The notes under the pieces are model-generated. The model saw only the letters and a program-made list of their open reading frames with translations. It made no database searches and was not told the DNA's origin. From Lactobacillus kimbladii (GTDB lineage: Bacteria > Bacillota > Bacilli > Lactobacillales > Lactobacillaceae), in NCBI RefSeq assembly GCF_000970755.1, contig NZ_KQ034007.1, forward strand, positions 1,712,214 through 1,776,213: a DNA stretch of 64,000 nt, given 5' to 3'. Below are positions 51,644 through 60,795 of the stretch, in pieces. Made by a program: the position numbers and the translations under genes. The first letter of the stretch is position 1; each line of letters starts with the position of its first letter.

Positions 51644-52753
51644 TTATTTGGCAGTTTTTTGCTTGGCAGCTTGACTTGCTTCTTCAGCTGTGTTGATCGG
51701 GCTTAGTTTTACACCGTCAATAAATCTAACATCACTCGCTTTGACATAGCCGTCACCAACATCAATTGAATCTGGTCCTCCACCACCTGGTAGGTCAGAG
51801 GCATAAAACTCATGACCCTTTAAATGGTAAAACAGTTCTGCTTTATTTTCAGCTGGCACCCAAATGTAAAGCAATTTATCTACCTTTAAATTTCCGCCTT
51901 GTTTCCTAATTCTTTGTCCTTTGTGATCTTGCTTGGTGCCATCGGCATTATAGACATCTGTATCTTGATAAAATCTAATATAAGAATAGTGCTCATAATC
52001 ATAGTAATGAGAAGGCAAATCTTTCTTAACTTTAACGTCTAGGCAATTGAGCCAATTATTCGTCCCTTTAATACGATAAATAACTGCATTTGGTATAGCC
52101 ATATTGGTTATATCGTCGGCATATCCTTCTTCTTGAGCTCGGTCGACTATAAATGTAGTACCTTTTTTAGCCTTTTTAGTAGTTTTGAGACCATTATTGA
52201 TCTCATAAATTGGAGTCCCACCGTCGCTTGTCACTGTTGCGATAGTTTCTTCAGTGTTTGAAGCTGTGATTTTGCCCAAGTTGCTGGCTCTCACATATTG
52301 TTTTGCGGGACCACCAATGCGGTAATAACGTAAACCATTCTTAAACTTAACGGTACCGCCATAGGTTGTAATGGAAGTTCCTTTTCTTATTAAACGATAG
52401 TCAGCCCTGCGTGAGCTGGTAGCATAAACATAGGAATTATGCTTAACTTCACGTTTAACACCGTCAATGTTATTAGCTTTGATATATTGCTTTTTCCCGC
52501 TAATTTTATAGTATGGGGCATAGGGCTTGAAATCTAGGATTAATGGCTTTTTATCAACTTCAATCCGGCGAAAAGCTGGATATTTAGCGTCTACCTTTTG
52601 TCCATCCTTATCGTATGCTTGTGACGTATACATAACAGTTCTTATGGTGCTGGGAATTTTTGCTTGAACAGTATGGGCTTGATGATTAAATGTCCAAATG
52701 GCTGTTAAGCCTAAAAAACCAGCTGCTAAATAATGAGTAATTTTTTTATTCAT
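51644..52753 (-). CDS. Secreted SLAP protein, paralog A
   Basis: 369 residues. Signal peptide 1-31 (cleavage near TVQA-KI). Residues ~35-155 are two SLAP units (KQYIKANNIDGVKREVKHNS, YYRIGGPAKQYVRASNLGK). From ~160 comes a C-terminal domain shared only with the next two proteins: WLNCLDVKVKK-like, then HYYDYEHYSYI, DTDVYNADGTKQDHKGQ, LLYIWVPAENKAELFYHLKG and GDGYVKASDVRFIDGVKL. The function of this domain is unknown. Predicted to be wall-bound through the SLAP part, which here precedes the unique domain. Confidence 0.85.
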   Translation of the reverse strand: MNKKITHYLAAGFLGLTAIWTFNHQAHTVQAKIPSTIRTVMYTSQAYDKDGQKVDAKYPAFRRIEVDKKPLILDFKPYAPYYKISGKKQYIKANNIDGVKREVKHNSYVYATSSRRADYRLIRKGTSITTYGGTVKFKNGLRYYRIGGPAKQYVRASNLGKITASNTEETIATVTSDGGTPIYEINNGLKTTKKAKKGTTFIVDRAQEEGYADDITNMAIPNAVIYRIKGTNNWLNCLDVKVKKDLPSHYYDYEHYSYIRFYQDTDVYNADGTKQDHKGQRIRKQGGNLKVDKLLYIWVPAENKAELFYHLKGHEFYASDLPGGGGPDSIDVGDGYVKASDVRFIDGVKLSPINTAEEASQAAKQKTAK

Positions 52754-52912
52754 GTGTTTTAACCTCTCTTCTTCAAAAAATGCTATCTCTATTTTTGATT
52801 CTCTAATTTCTGCAATAAAACAAGAAATTATATAATTTCATTCTGTGCTTTTCTTAACGATTAATGAAGTTAAAAAATGATGGACTTAATTAGCCAAATA
52901 TCTTAAAATAAT
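52754..52912. repeat. Upstream element duplicated before paralogs A and C (copy 1)
   Basis: Bases 52837-52910 and 55244-55316 are about 80% identical (TTCATTCTG...TTAATTAG.CAAATATCTTA). Both lie 85-105 bases before an SLAP-gene start on the minus strand, so a promoter region was copied with the genes. TTAAGA with TATAAT 19 bases on is a possible promoter in this copy. Confidence 0.7.
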
Positions 52913-53998
52913 TTATTTGTCTGCCTTTTGCTTAGCGTTTTGTTGGGCTTCTTCTGCAGTGTTACTCGGACGTAATTTTAGGCCAGCAATAAATTTAACA
53001 TCTTTTTGCTTAACATAGCCATCACCAACATCTATTACAGAGGTTCCTCCTTCTCGTGAGGCAGAGGCGTAAAATTCATGACCCTTCAAGTGGTAAAATA
53101 ATTCAGCTTTCTTTTCAGCTGGTACCCAAATATAAAGCAATTTATTTACCTTTAAAAACCCACCTTGTTTTCTGATCTTTTGTCCGTGATGATCTTGCAT
53201 AGTACCGTCTGCATTGTAAACATCTGTATTTTTATAAAACTTAATGTAAGAATAATGTTCAGAATCATAGTAATGTACAGGCATTTTCTTTTTGGCTTTA
53301 ACTTCACTGCTCAGTAACCAATATTTTGTACCCTTAATATGATAAATAAATATTTGGGGATCATCTTCATCTCCTCCATTATTTTCAGCATAGTCTACCG
53401 TAAATTTTGTACCCTTTTTGGCTTTCTTGGAATAAGTATCGTCTTTGATAAAATCATAAAGTCCAGCTCCTTCTTTTGCAGTTACTTTTACAATTGCTTC
53501 TTCTGTATTAGAACTAATAATCTTACTTAAGTTGCTGGCTTTCACATATTGCTTTTTTGGTCCACCAATGCGGTAGTAACGTTGCCCGTTCTTAAATTTG
53601 AAGGAATTGCCATAAGTTGTTATTGTCTTGCCCTTTTTAAGCAAACGGGAGTCAGCCCTCCTAGAGCTTGTAGCGTAAACATAAGAGTTTCGTTTGACCT
53701 TGCGTTTAACACCGTCAATGTTACTTGCCTTGATATATTGCTTTTTACCTTTAATTTGATATGCGGGTGCAAACGGCTTAAAAGAAAATGGAATTGGTTG
53801 ATCATCTAACTTAACCTGAGTGTAAGCTGCATATTTTCCTTTTACTTTATCACCGTACAAATCATAAGCCTGAGCATCGTGCATTACGGTTTTAATAATA
53901 CTTTTAGCTTCTACAGTATTGACTTTTTGGTTCATAACAAAAATTGCACAAACGCTTAAAATAGTAGCTGCAACATAGTGTAGAAACTGCTTATTCAT
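52913..53998 (-). CDS. Secreted SLAP protein, paralog B
   Basis: 361 residues, AGGGAG before the ATG. Signal 1-31 (TVEA-KS), two SLAP units with KQYIKASNIDGVKRKVKRNS and YYRIGGPKKQYVKASNL, then the same unique domain (KMPVHYYDSEHYSYIKFY, YNADGTMQDHHGQKI, KAELFYHLKGHEFYAS). It is nearest to paralog C. The gap to paralog C (32 bases) lacks a terminator, so B and C may be co-transcribed. Confidence 0.85.
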   Translation of the reverse strand: MNKQFLHYVAATILSVCAIFVMNQKVNTVEAKSIIKTVMHDAQAYDLYGDKVKGKYAAYTQVKLDDQPIPFSFKPFAPAYQIKGKKQYIKASNIDGVKRKVKRNSYVYATSSRRADSRLLKKGKTITTYGNSFKFKNGQRYYRIGGPKKQYVKASNLSKIISSNTEEAIVKVTAKEGAGLYDFIKDDTYSKKAKKGTKFTVDYAENNGGDEDDPQIFIYHIKGTKYWLLSSEVKAKKKMPVHYYDSEHYSYIKFYKNTDVYNADGTMQDHHGQKIRKQGGFLKVNKLLYIWVPAEKKAELFYHLKGHEFYASASREGGTSVIDVGDGYVKQKDVKFIAGLKLRPSNTAEEAQQNAKQKADK

Positions 53999-54030
53999 AT
54001 ATTTTCTCCCTTCTAGACATATTTCAAAAA

Positions 54031-55140
54031 TTATTCAGCTTTCTTATTTGTATCCTGTTTTGCAGCTTGACGCGCTTCTTCTGGTGTATTACTTGGACTT
54101 AATTTAAGGCCATCAATAAATTTAACATCTTTTTTCTTAACATAGCCTTGACCGACATTTATTACATCCGAGCCACTGCTTCCATCTGGTAAATCTGTAG
54201 CATAAAATTGATGGCCTGCTAAATGATAAAACAATTCAGCCTTATTTTTGGATTTTATCCAGATATAAAGCAATTTGTTTACCTTTATAAAACCTCCTTG
54301 TTTGATAATTTTTTGCCCATGATGATCTTGCTTTGTACCGTCAGCATTATAAACATCAGTATCTTTATAAAACATAATATAAGTAAAATGTTCAAATTTA
54401 TAATCATGTATTGGTATTTTCTTATCCGCTTTGACATCGCGGTGCCATATCCAAAAGTCTGTACCTTTAATATGATATTCATATCCATCAGGATCGTCTA
54501 TATCCATGGAAGAATATTGCGCATAATCAACTTTGAATTTGGTTCCTTTCTTGACTCTCTTTACAATGTCTTCATCGTCACTATCAATATAAGCATAATC
54601 AGTAATATCAGCTCCCTTGGTTTTTACAGTTACAGTTGTTTCTTCTGTATTTGAACCAATAATTTTACCCAAATTAGCAGCTTTCACATATTGCTTTTTT
54701 GGTCCACCAATGCGGTAGTACCGTAAACCGTTCTTAAATTTGAAGGAATTGCCATAAGTTGTTATTGTCTTGCCCTTTTTAAGCAAGCGAGAATCAGCCC
54801 TCCGCGAGCTCGTAGCGTAAACAAAGGAATTATGTTTGACTTTACGTTTAACACCATCTATGTTGCTGGCCTTGATATATTTATTTTTACCGCTAATTTT
54901 GTACCCTGGTGCAAACGGTTTAAATCTGAATGAAATTGGGTCATCGTCCACCTTAACTTGAGTATAAGCTGCATATTTTCCTTTGACTTTATCACCATAT
55001 AAATCACAAGCTTGAGCATCGTGCATCACGGTTTTAATAATACTTTTAGCTTCTACAGTATTAGTTTGTTGGTTTAGCACCAGACTTGCAGAAATGCCCA
55101 ATATAGCAACTGCTAAGTAACGAAAAAGCTTTTTAGTCAT
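54031..55140 (-). CDS. Secreted SLAP protein, paralog C
   Basis: 369 residues from the ATG at 55140 with AAAGGAG upstream; the frame is open 11 codons further without a site. Signal (residues ~1-30, NTVEA-KS), two SLAP units, then the shared C-terminal domain. The first ~150 residues are nearly identical to paralog B, while the middle (~170-240) differs, which suggests recent duplication with localised divergence or gene conversion. Function unknown. Confidence 0.85.
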   Translation of the reverse strand: MTKKLFRYLAVAILGISASLVLNQQTNTVEAKSIIKTVMHDAQACDLYGDKVKGKYAAYTQVKVDDDPISFRFKPFAPGYKISGKNKYIKASNIDGVKRKVKHNSFVYATSSRRADSRLLKKGKTITTYGNSFKFKNGLRYYRIGGPKKQYVKAANLGKIIGSNTEETTVTVKTKGADITDYAYIDSDDEDIVKRVKKGTKFKVDYAQYSSMDIDDPDGYEYHIKGTDFWIWHRDVKADKKIPIHDYKFEHFTYIMFYKDTDVYNADGTKQDHHGQKIIKQGGFIKVNKLLYIWIKSKNKAELFYHLAGHQFYATDLPDGSSGSDVINVGQGYVKKKDVKFIDGLKLSPSNTPEEARQAAKQDTNKKAE

Positions 55141-55243
55141 ATAATTTTTACTCCTTTCTCTTAAGACAGGCACTGTTGTTACTGCATCGCTCTTATTTCA
55201 TAAAAATGCAAAACAAATGATAGCGCAAACATACTGGCTATAA

Positions 55244-55316
55244 TTCATTCTGAACCTTTCTCAGTAATTAATGAAGGTAAAAAATGGTGGGCTTAATTAG
55301 GCAAATATCTTAATAT
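55244..55316. repeat. Upstream element duplicated before paralogs A and C (copy 2)
   Basis: Partner of 52837-52910. Located upstream of paralog C; the region 55141-55400 holds nothing else I recognise. Confidence 0.7.
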
Positions 55317-55400
55317 ATATGGAGATACTTAATTTTAAACTTTCTTCGTTGAATTTATATGTATTTATACGTATAATAAGAAACATGGAAGTTTTACTTT

Positions 55401-55587
55401 ATGACGAAGACGCCAAGAGAAATTATCAAGTTTTTTAAAAAGCAAGGCTTTGTAAAAAGTCTCAAAACGGATTCCATCTAAAAATGTATAACCCCATTAC
55501 AAATGTTACTATTCCTGTTCCCATTCATCCGAAAGAAATGAAAAAAGGACTAGAACAGAGAATTCTAAAAGAAGCTGGATTAAAATA
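55401..55587 (+). pseudogene. hicA: Frameshifted hicA (toxin) gene
   Basis: ATG at 55401 opens MTKTPREIIKFFKKQGFVK, the HicA start. After codon ~20 the frame slips: the frame two bases on then reads SQNGFHLKMYN, with the catalytic-type His region, and continues to IPVPIHPKEMKKGLEQRILK and a normal stop at 55587. In the starting frame translation ends at codon 27. A one-base change is enough to explain it. HicA cleaves mRNA when active; this copy should be dead unless frameshifting or sequencing error is involved. Confidence 0.8.
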
Positions 55588-55626
55588 AATTTTTCAGCTA
55601 ATTTTTACATGTTAGGAGGAATTAAT

Positions 55627-56007
55627 ATGTCTAAGATTTTAGTATACCCTGTTATACTTCACCCTGAAGACACTGGCTATACTGTCGAAGTTCCAGATAT
55701 TACAGGTGGTTTTACTCAGGGCGAAGATTTAACTAATGCTTTGGAAATGGCTTCTGATATGATTGGATTAATGTTGGAAGACACGACTAATTATCCTAAA
55801 CCATCTAAGTTAGAAAGTATCCATGTTGCTGACAATGATATTAAAACTATTGTTGCCATTGATATGGATGATTATAGACGCAATAATTCCAAGACAATCC
55901 GCAAAACAGTAACTGTACCAGAATATCTGGTAAAAATGGGCAAAGAGAAAAATTTAAATTTTTCTGCTGTACTAACTAAAGCCTTAAAAACAGAATTAAA
56001 TTTATAA
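55627..56007 (+). CDS. hicB: HicB antitoxin
   Basis: 126 residues from the ATG at 55627, with TAGGAGG upstream. The N-terminal degraded RNase-H-like fold (LHPEDTGYTVEVPDITGGFTQG) and the C-terminal DNA-binding helix-turn/ribbon part (RKTVTVPEYLVKMGKEKN...FSAVLTKALKTEL) are intact. It normally binds HicA and represses the operon. Here the toxin gene just upstream is frameshifted, leaving a potential orphan antitoxin. Ends at a clear terminator. Confidence 0.9.
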   Translation: MSKILVYPVILHPEDTGYTVEVPDITGGFTQGEDLTNALEMASDMIGLMLEDTTNYPKPSKLESIHVADNDIKTIVAIDMDDYRRNNSKTIRKTVTVPEYLVKMGKEKNLNFSAVLTKALKTELNL

Positions 56008-56019
56008 CTAGAAAAAATA

Positions 56020-56057
56020 AGTCCTGGAAGTTAATTAACTTTCGGGACCTTTTTACA
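56020..56057 (+). terminator. Terminator of the hicAB locus
   Basis: AAGTCC(TGG)AAGTT / AACTT(TC)GGGAC stem with G-U, then TTTTT. Confidence 0.75.
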
Positions 56058-56093
56058 ATTTTTGGACTAATTGTTAAATAGCATAATACAAAA

Positions 56094-56135
56094 TAAATGC
56101 ACCTAATAGCTGATTTTTACTATTAGGTGCATTTA
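56094..56135 (-). terminator. Terminator of the BspA-like gene
   Basis: ATGCACCTAATAG / CTATTAGGTGCAT stem. Nearly the same as that at 51572-51616, so this terminator sequence is reused behind SLAP genes. Confidence 0.8.
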
Positions 56136-56221
56136 AATTATGAATTTTTTCTCTTGATCGTTCTTACTCAGTAGTTATAAACATATTTATGCTGTACTAC
56201 TGGGATAATTAACCAAAAATT

Positions 56222-56925
56222 CTAAAAGTTAGCTTTCTTTACATATCGCTTCAATCCGGTGATGTAATAATAACGACCTTTCCGTTTTACTGCACCACCA
56301 AATGTTCTAACTTTGCGTCCACGCTTCAGAATGGCATGTCTTATTTTCTTTACTTTTTGATTATAGATCAGAGCCTTGTGCTTTAACTTACGCTTTTGGC
56401 CTGTAATATTAGTAGCCTTCACAAACGTATTATTACCTAAAAGATAATACTTCTTACCTTTTATGTTTTCGGTACCATAAGTAATAATTATCTGGCCTGA
56501 CATAAATTCGCCTGGTTTCCGCTTACCATTAATATCATAAAGATAAGAATTATGCATTACCGTTCTTTCAGTCCCGTTAAAGTTAGCTTTCTTCACGTAG
56601 CGGTTCAATCCGATGATATAGTAATAGCGGCCTTTTCGCTTTACTGCACCGCCATATGTTGTAACTTTGCGTCCACGTTTCAGAATGGCATGTCTTATTT
56701 TCTTTACTTTTTGATTATAGATCAGAGCCCTGTGCTTTAACTTACGCTTTTGGCCTGTAATATTATTGGCCTTCACAAACGTATTATTACCTAAAAAATA
56801 ATACTTCTTACCGTTTATGTTTTCGGTATCATAGGTAGTAATTATCTGGCCTGACATAAATTCGCCTGGTAACCGCTTACCATCAATATCATAGAGATAC
56901 GAATTATGCATTACCATTCTTTCAG
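56222..56925. repeat. Internal tandem duplication of ~354 bp in the BspA-like gene
   Basis: The two C-terminal blocks (56222-56575 and 56576-56925) are about 90% identical at DNA level by eye, with only scattered substitutions, indicating recent duplication or ongoing recombination. Confidence 0.8.
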
Positions 56926-58525
56926 TCCCTTTAAGGTAAGTAAAAGTTACAGTCTGAGGCTGGTAGCTGAAGAAACCTGTCGCATTATAAGGCCTTGCCT
57001 TTAATAAATAACCAGCAAATTTCAGTTCTTGGGTAATGTACCCATCTCCAACATTACCATTCAAGATTTTATCAGGTGCCAATTTAAGGCCATTTTTATC
57101 TTTATACTGAACTCTGACCTCAGCTCCTGCAATCGGCTCTATAGTACCAGATGAATGACTTGGTGGTGTTGGAGTCGGCGGTGTTGGTGGTGTTGGCGGA
57201 TTGACTGGTGGCTTAGGCTCATCAAAGTGTGTACCCTCGCGAACATAAGTATCGGCATCTTTAGTTGGATCATAATTTGTCATTAACTCTTTTGAGCTCC
57301 ACCTATTCTTGCCCTGAGGGTCATTAAGTGTACCATTAGCAACATTGCGCCAAGTGCCATCAGCATCAAAGCCAGTACCCTTGACAATATTATCTTTTCC
57401 TAGTTTTAACAAGTTTAGGCTTTGCAAATTATTTAGCATATCGGAAATGTATATAATTTTGCTCATATCAAAACCGCTAATGTCAAGCCTTTGCAACCGA
57501 AAATCATACTGAAACATCTCTTTCATATTAAAAACATTCGCGGTATTAAATTTACTGAGATCAAGCTCTGTAATATTCTCGCAGTCCATAAACATGTTAT
57601 TCATTACAGTTACTTTATCAGTATTAAAGTTGCTAACATCAATTTTTGTTAAGCTTTGGCAGGCCCCAAACATATATGACATAGTCTTAACGTTAGCAGT
57701 TGAAAAGACGCTAACATCTAGGTCAGTTAAGACAAAGCAATTGTTAAACATCCCGTTCATATCAGTGACATTATCAGTTTTGAAATCTTTACCAAACTTA
57801 ATACTTTTTAGTGACCAGCAATTCTGGAACATAGTACTGGTATTAGTCACCTTACTAGTTTTAAAGTTGCTTAAATCAATTGCATTTAAACTTCTGCATT
57901 CTTCAAACATGCCACTTAATTCCGAAACATTTTCGGTATTAAAGGAACTGACATCAATATTTTTAAGACTTACGCAAGAATAAAACATGCTTGACATTGT
58001 GGTAACATTGGCAGTATTAAAGTTTTTTAGATTAACATCGCTTAAACGATAACATGATGAAAACATGCTTGTCATATCAGTAATTTTACTAGTATCAAGC
58101 TTGTCCAAGCCGTCTATATTAGTTAGAAAAGTAAAGCCTTTAAATAGATACCTGACTGACCCGCTAAGTGCCAAGGGACCCTGAATAACAATATGGTTAA
58201 CATTTTCAGGATCAAGCCCTACATTATATAAAGCATTTGCCAGCGGTTTCGGGTTATTAAAAGCTGTGGAGTTACCAGGAATAGTTAATGTTTTACTGGT
58301 CGAATCATAGCTAAGTGACAGTTCACTATTATCATCAATATCAGTACTGACCCATGGAACTGTCTTAGTTTCTCTTGTTGCAATTTTCGTTTCTTTTGCT
58401 AAATTTGCAGGAGGTGAAGCCGATGCAAATATTGTTTGCGGTTTAATAATACTTAAACCTACCACAGTCATAGCAATAGTAGCTAAGTACGTTGTAAGTT
58501 TAATCCTAAAATGGTGTTTATTCAT
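56222..58525 (-). CDS. BspA-type leucine-rich-repeat surface protein with four SLAP units
   Basis: 767 residues with AAAGGAG before the ATG. Signal ~1-34. From ~100 to ~370 there are about ten ~24-residue repeats of the DUF285/BspA type, each containing the FNTxNVTxMxxMF pattern (e.g. LKNFNTANVTTMSSMFYSC). A Pro-rich linker (PPTPPTPPTPTPP, ~445) is followed by a MucBP-like strand domain (EVRVQYKDKNGLKLAPDKI). The C-terminal ~235 residues are two tandem copies of a ~117-residue block, each with two SLAP units ending YVKKANF. Probably an adhesin or matrix-binding protein held on the wall by SLAP. Confidence 0.92.
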   Translation of the reverse strand: MNKHHFRIKLTTYLATIAMTVVGLSIIKPQTIFASASPPANLAKETKIATRETKTVPWVSTDIDDNSELSLSYDSTSKTLTIPGNSTAFNNPKPLANALYNVGLDPENVNHIVIQGPLALSGSVRYLFKGFTFLTNIDGLDKLDTSKITDMTSMFSSCYRLSDVNLKNFNTANVTTMSSMFYSCVSLKNIDVSSFNTENVSELSGMFEECRSLNAIDLSNFKTSKVTNTSTMFQNCWSLKSIKFGKDFKTDNVTDMNGMFNNCFVLTDLDVSVFSTANVKTMSYMFGACQSLTKIDVSNFNTDKVTVMNNMFMDCENITELDLSKFNTANVFNMKEMFQYDFRLQRLDISGFDMSKIIYISDMLNNLQSLNLLKLGKDNIVKGTGFDADGTWRNVANGTLNDPQGKNRWSSKELMTNYDPTKDADTYVREGTHFDEPKPPVNPPTPPTPPTPTPPSHSSGTIEPIAGAEVRVQYKDKNGLKLAPDKILNGNVGDGYITQELKFAGYLLKARPYNATGFFSYQPQTVTFTYLKGTERMVMHNSYLYDIDGKRLPGEFMSGQIITTYDTENINGKKYYFLGNNTFVKANNITGQKRKLKHRALIYNQKVKKIRHAILKRGRKVTTYGGAVKRKGRYYYIIGLNRYVKKANFNGTERTVMHNSYLYDINGKRKPGEFMSGQIIITYGTENIKGKKYYLLGNNTFVKATNITGQKRKLKHKALIYNQKVKKIRHAILKRGRKVRTFGGAVKRKGRYYYITGLKRYVKKANF

Positions 58526-58746
58526 TATTTGTCTCCTTTAAGCAATATACTTCTACTTAACCAAAGTGTAGCATAAATAACCTTTAATATAAAATATATT
58601 TTTAGAAATATATATGTAATTTATTGTTTTTAGTAGATTTATGTACTAAGTTAAATTTCAAGGACTAACTTATACTGGAACATTTAATCTGTTTTAAAAA
58701 ATTAATATATAAATGCGTTAGCTATACTGATGCATCTTTGTATAAC

Positions 58747-58765
58747 TGACACATTTCTTGTGTTA
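58747..58765. promoter_or_regulatory. Inverted repeat upstream of NADH oxidase
   Basis: TGACACA-tttct-TGTGTTA (one mismatch), shortly before TACAAT at ~58773. It could be a redox-related operator; the Rex consensus is only loosely matched. Otherwise 58526-58828 is AT-rich with no gene. Confidence 0.35.
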
Positions 58766-58828
58766 CCATAGGATACAATGAAAGTGCTACAAACGCTTTC
58801 AGATACTGATAAAAAGGGGATTTTTTCT

Positions 58829-60181
58829 ATGAATCAAAAAGTAGTTATCATTGGTGCTTCTCATCCAGGTCATGAAGCAGCTATCGAGTTATTAGACAGA
58901 TATCAAGATCTCGATGTCACTATTTATGAAGCAAGTGACTTTGTTTCATTTATGTCTTGCGGAATGAAGCTCTTTTTAGAAGAAAAAACTACCGGACAAG
59001 ACAATGTACGCAATTTTTCACCTGCTGATTTGGAAAAATTAGGTGGTAAGGTTGTCAATAATTCGCAAGCAGTTGCCTTAAATCCGACAAACAAGCAAGT
59101 TACAATTAAAAATACCCAAACTGGTCAGACTGAAGAAGTTAATTATGACAAATTAATCTTGTCACCAGGAGTTGATCCACTCCAATTACCTGTTCCAGGG
59201 GCAGATTTAGACTATGTTTATTTAATGCGGGGCTACAGTTGGGCTAAAAAGATCAATGAAGCTCTTCATAATGATGAAATTAAAAATATCGTTGTTGTGG
59301 GTGCTGGTAACGGAATTGCTGCCGTTGAAGCTGGTGTTTTAGCTGGTAAAAACATGACCTTGGTTGATGCCAGCAACCATATCTTGGCTAATTATTTTTC
59401 AAAAGACTTTACCGATGTTTTTGAACAAGAAATGCGAGACAAGGGAGTCGATTTAAAGCTTGATACAAAAGTTACTGGCTTTACCAATGACCACCTAGTC
59501 CAAACTGATCATGGTGATATTAAAGCCGATTTAGTCATCGTTGCTGCAGGCATTGTTGCTAATACAGACTGGCTTAAAGATACTATTAATTTAAACCAAC
59601 GTGGTTATATTGAAACCGACGAGTACTTAAGGACTAATCAAAAAGATGTTTATGCCCTGGGTGATGCTATTTGGCCACTGTCAATTCCGGCAAATAAAAG
59701 GATGCCAATTCCATCAGCAGTCGCTGCTCGTCACGAAGCAAATTACTTAGTACAACATTTGTTTGAGAAAAAGCCAAGCCGACCATTCCCAGGTTTAGTT
59801 GGTGGCCAATTATTAGAGTTCGGTGATGTACATGCAGTAGTTAGTGGTCTTCCACAAAAATCTGCTGAATTTGCCGGCATTAATGCTGCAACTAGCATCT
59901 ACATCGATCATTTGCGTCCAGACTTTATTCCTGCAAATGATAATCCATTAGGATATATTTCCTTAACTTATAATAAGGATACTCATCAAATTCTTGGAGG
60001 TGCAGTTATGTCCAAACATGATATCACCGCTCAAGGCAATGTCTTAAGTTTAGCAATTGGTCATAAATTAACATTAGAAGATTTAGCTGAGCAAGACTTC
60101 TTCTTCTCACCAAGCTTTGATCGGCAATGGAATATTTTAAACTTAGCCGCACAACATGCGCTAGGTTTACACAAGTTTTAA
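58829..60181 (+). CDS. nox: NADH oxidase (water- or peroxide-forming flavoprotein)
   Basis: 450 residues from the ATG at 58829, with AAGGGG upstream. FAD-binding site VVIIGASHPGHEAA, redox-active Cys in FMSCGMKLFL (residue ~43), NAD-binding VVVGAGNGIAAVEAG (~155), second FAD motif DVYALGDAIWPLS (~275), and a dimerisation domain at the C terminus. The single redox Cys and length match the Nox/Npr group, which reoxidises NADH with O2 or peroxide in lactic acid bacteria. NADH peroxidase cannot be excluded. Confidence 0.9.
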   Translation: MNQKVVIIGASHPGHEAAIELLDRYQDLDVTIYEASDFVSFMSCGMKLFLEEKTTGQDNVRNFSPADLEKLGGKVVNNSQAVALNPTNKQVTIKNTQTGQTEEVNYDKLILSPGVDPLQLPVPGADLDYVYLMRGYSWAKKINEALHNDEIKNIVVVGAGNGIAAVEAGVLAGKNMTLVDASNHILANYFSKDFTDVFEQEMRDKGVDLKLDTKVTGFTNDHLVQTDHGDIKADLVIVAAGIVANTDWLKDTINLNQRGYIETDEYLRTNQKDVYALGDAIWPLSIPANKRMPIPSAVAARHEANYLVQHLFEKKPSRPFPGLVGGQLLEFGDVHAVVSGLPQKSAEFAGINAATSIYIDHLRPDFIPANDNPLGYISLTYNKDTHQILGGAVMSKHDITAQGNVLSLAIGHKLTLEDLAEQDFFFSPSFDRQWNILNLAAQHALGLHKF

Positions 60182-60198
60182 TTAATTTTGGATATTAC

Positions 60199-60292
60199 TA
60201 AGCCTACCACACACCCGATGAATTATATGAAAGAAGATTAGATTGCATCTATCAGATCAAGTAGGGTGTTCAACTTAAAATTGCAATTTTCG
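60199..60292 (+). pseudogene. 3' end remnant of an IS30-like element
   Basis: A short plus-strand frame reads YHTPDELYERRLDCIYQIK-stop, like the last residues of an IS30 transposase. Immediately after comes GTGTTCAACTTAAAATTGCAA, resembling the element's end. No other part is present. Confidence 0.5.
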
Positions 60293-60525
60293 GCAAAACA
60301 AAAGTCAACTATATTTTGCAAAAATAAAACAAAAATATTTGTTGATTTATCAAGCTTTGTGACATATTATCGAATATAAATCGGTTTTTAAAACATAAAT
60401 TTACACAAAAAATAAGCCACCCCAGACTTGTTGGAATCAGGCTTTAGCCTATTGAACGGAATCAAAAACTACTCTGAACAAGTGGAATTTGCTCAAAAAT
60501 CTCAAAGATGTGATATAATTTGTAT

Positions 60526-60641
60526 AAACAAAAAGGCGCTGTCTGCAAACAGCGCCTGCCCAGAGCCGCTTTTAAGAGCGGTGGCTAATATTAATAGATT
60601 ACAAAACCCGCTAACCTCGCCAAAAGTTAAAGCGGTTTTTA
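60526..60641 (+). ncRNA. Candidate type I antitoxin RNA of the second locus
   Basis: TATAAT at 60514-60519 (TTGCTC 19 bases upstream). RNA with a GGCGCTGT/ACAGCGCC hairpin, then AGAGCCGCT and AGCGGTGGC, which can pair, and a CCGCTAAC/GTTAAAGCGG-type terminator at 60605-60641. This order is the same as in the antitoxin RNA at 32401. It converges on a small membrane-protein gene on the other strand. Confidence 0.6.
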
Positions 60642-60642
60642 T

Positions 60643-60795
60643 TTACTTATGTTTGTGTAGCATTTTGCGCAGCTTGCGGTAAGACTTTATAAGCTTCTGA
60701 GCCTGCTTGGTGATTTTTGTCATCACAACAATGCTTTCGTAACCAAACCACAGAAGCGAAAGCAGAGCAAGCATGATAGCAGTCAGCCACGCCAC
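60643..60795 (-). CDS. Small membrane protein, candidate type I toxin
   Basis: 50 residues from a GTG at 60795 (GAGGTG 11 bases upstream). The first half is one strong membrane helix (VAWLTAIMLALLSLLWFGY), the second half very basic (KLIKSYRKLRKMLHKHK). This is toxin-like but not the Hol-Tox sequence of the first locus. It overlaps, in another frame, a leader ORF that begins at 60850 with MEVLNSYADL. The antisense RNA from the plus strand overlaps its 3' end. Expression start is uncertain, and a frameshift joining leader and toxin cannot be ruled out. Confidence 0.55.
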   Translation of the reverse strand: MAWLTAIMLALLSLLWFGYESIVVMTKITKQAQKLIKSYRKLRKMLHKHK

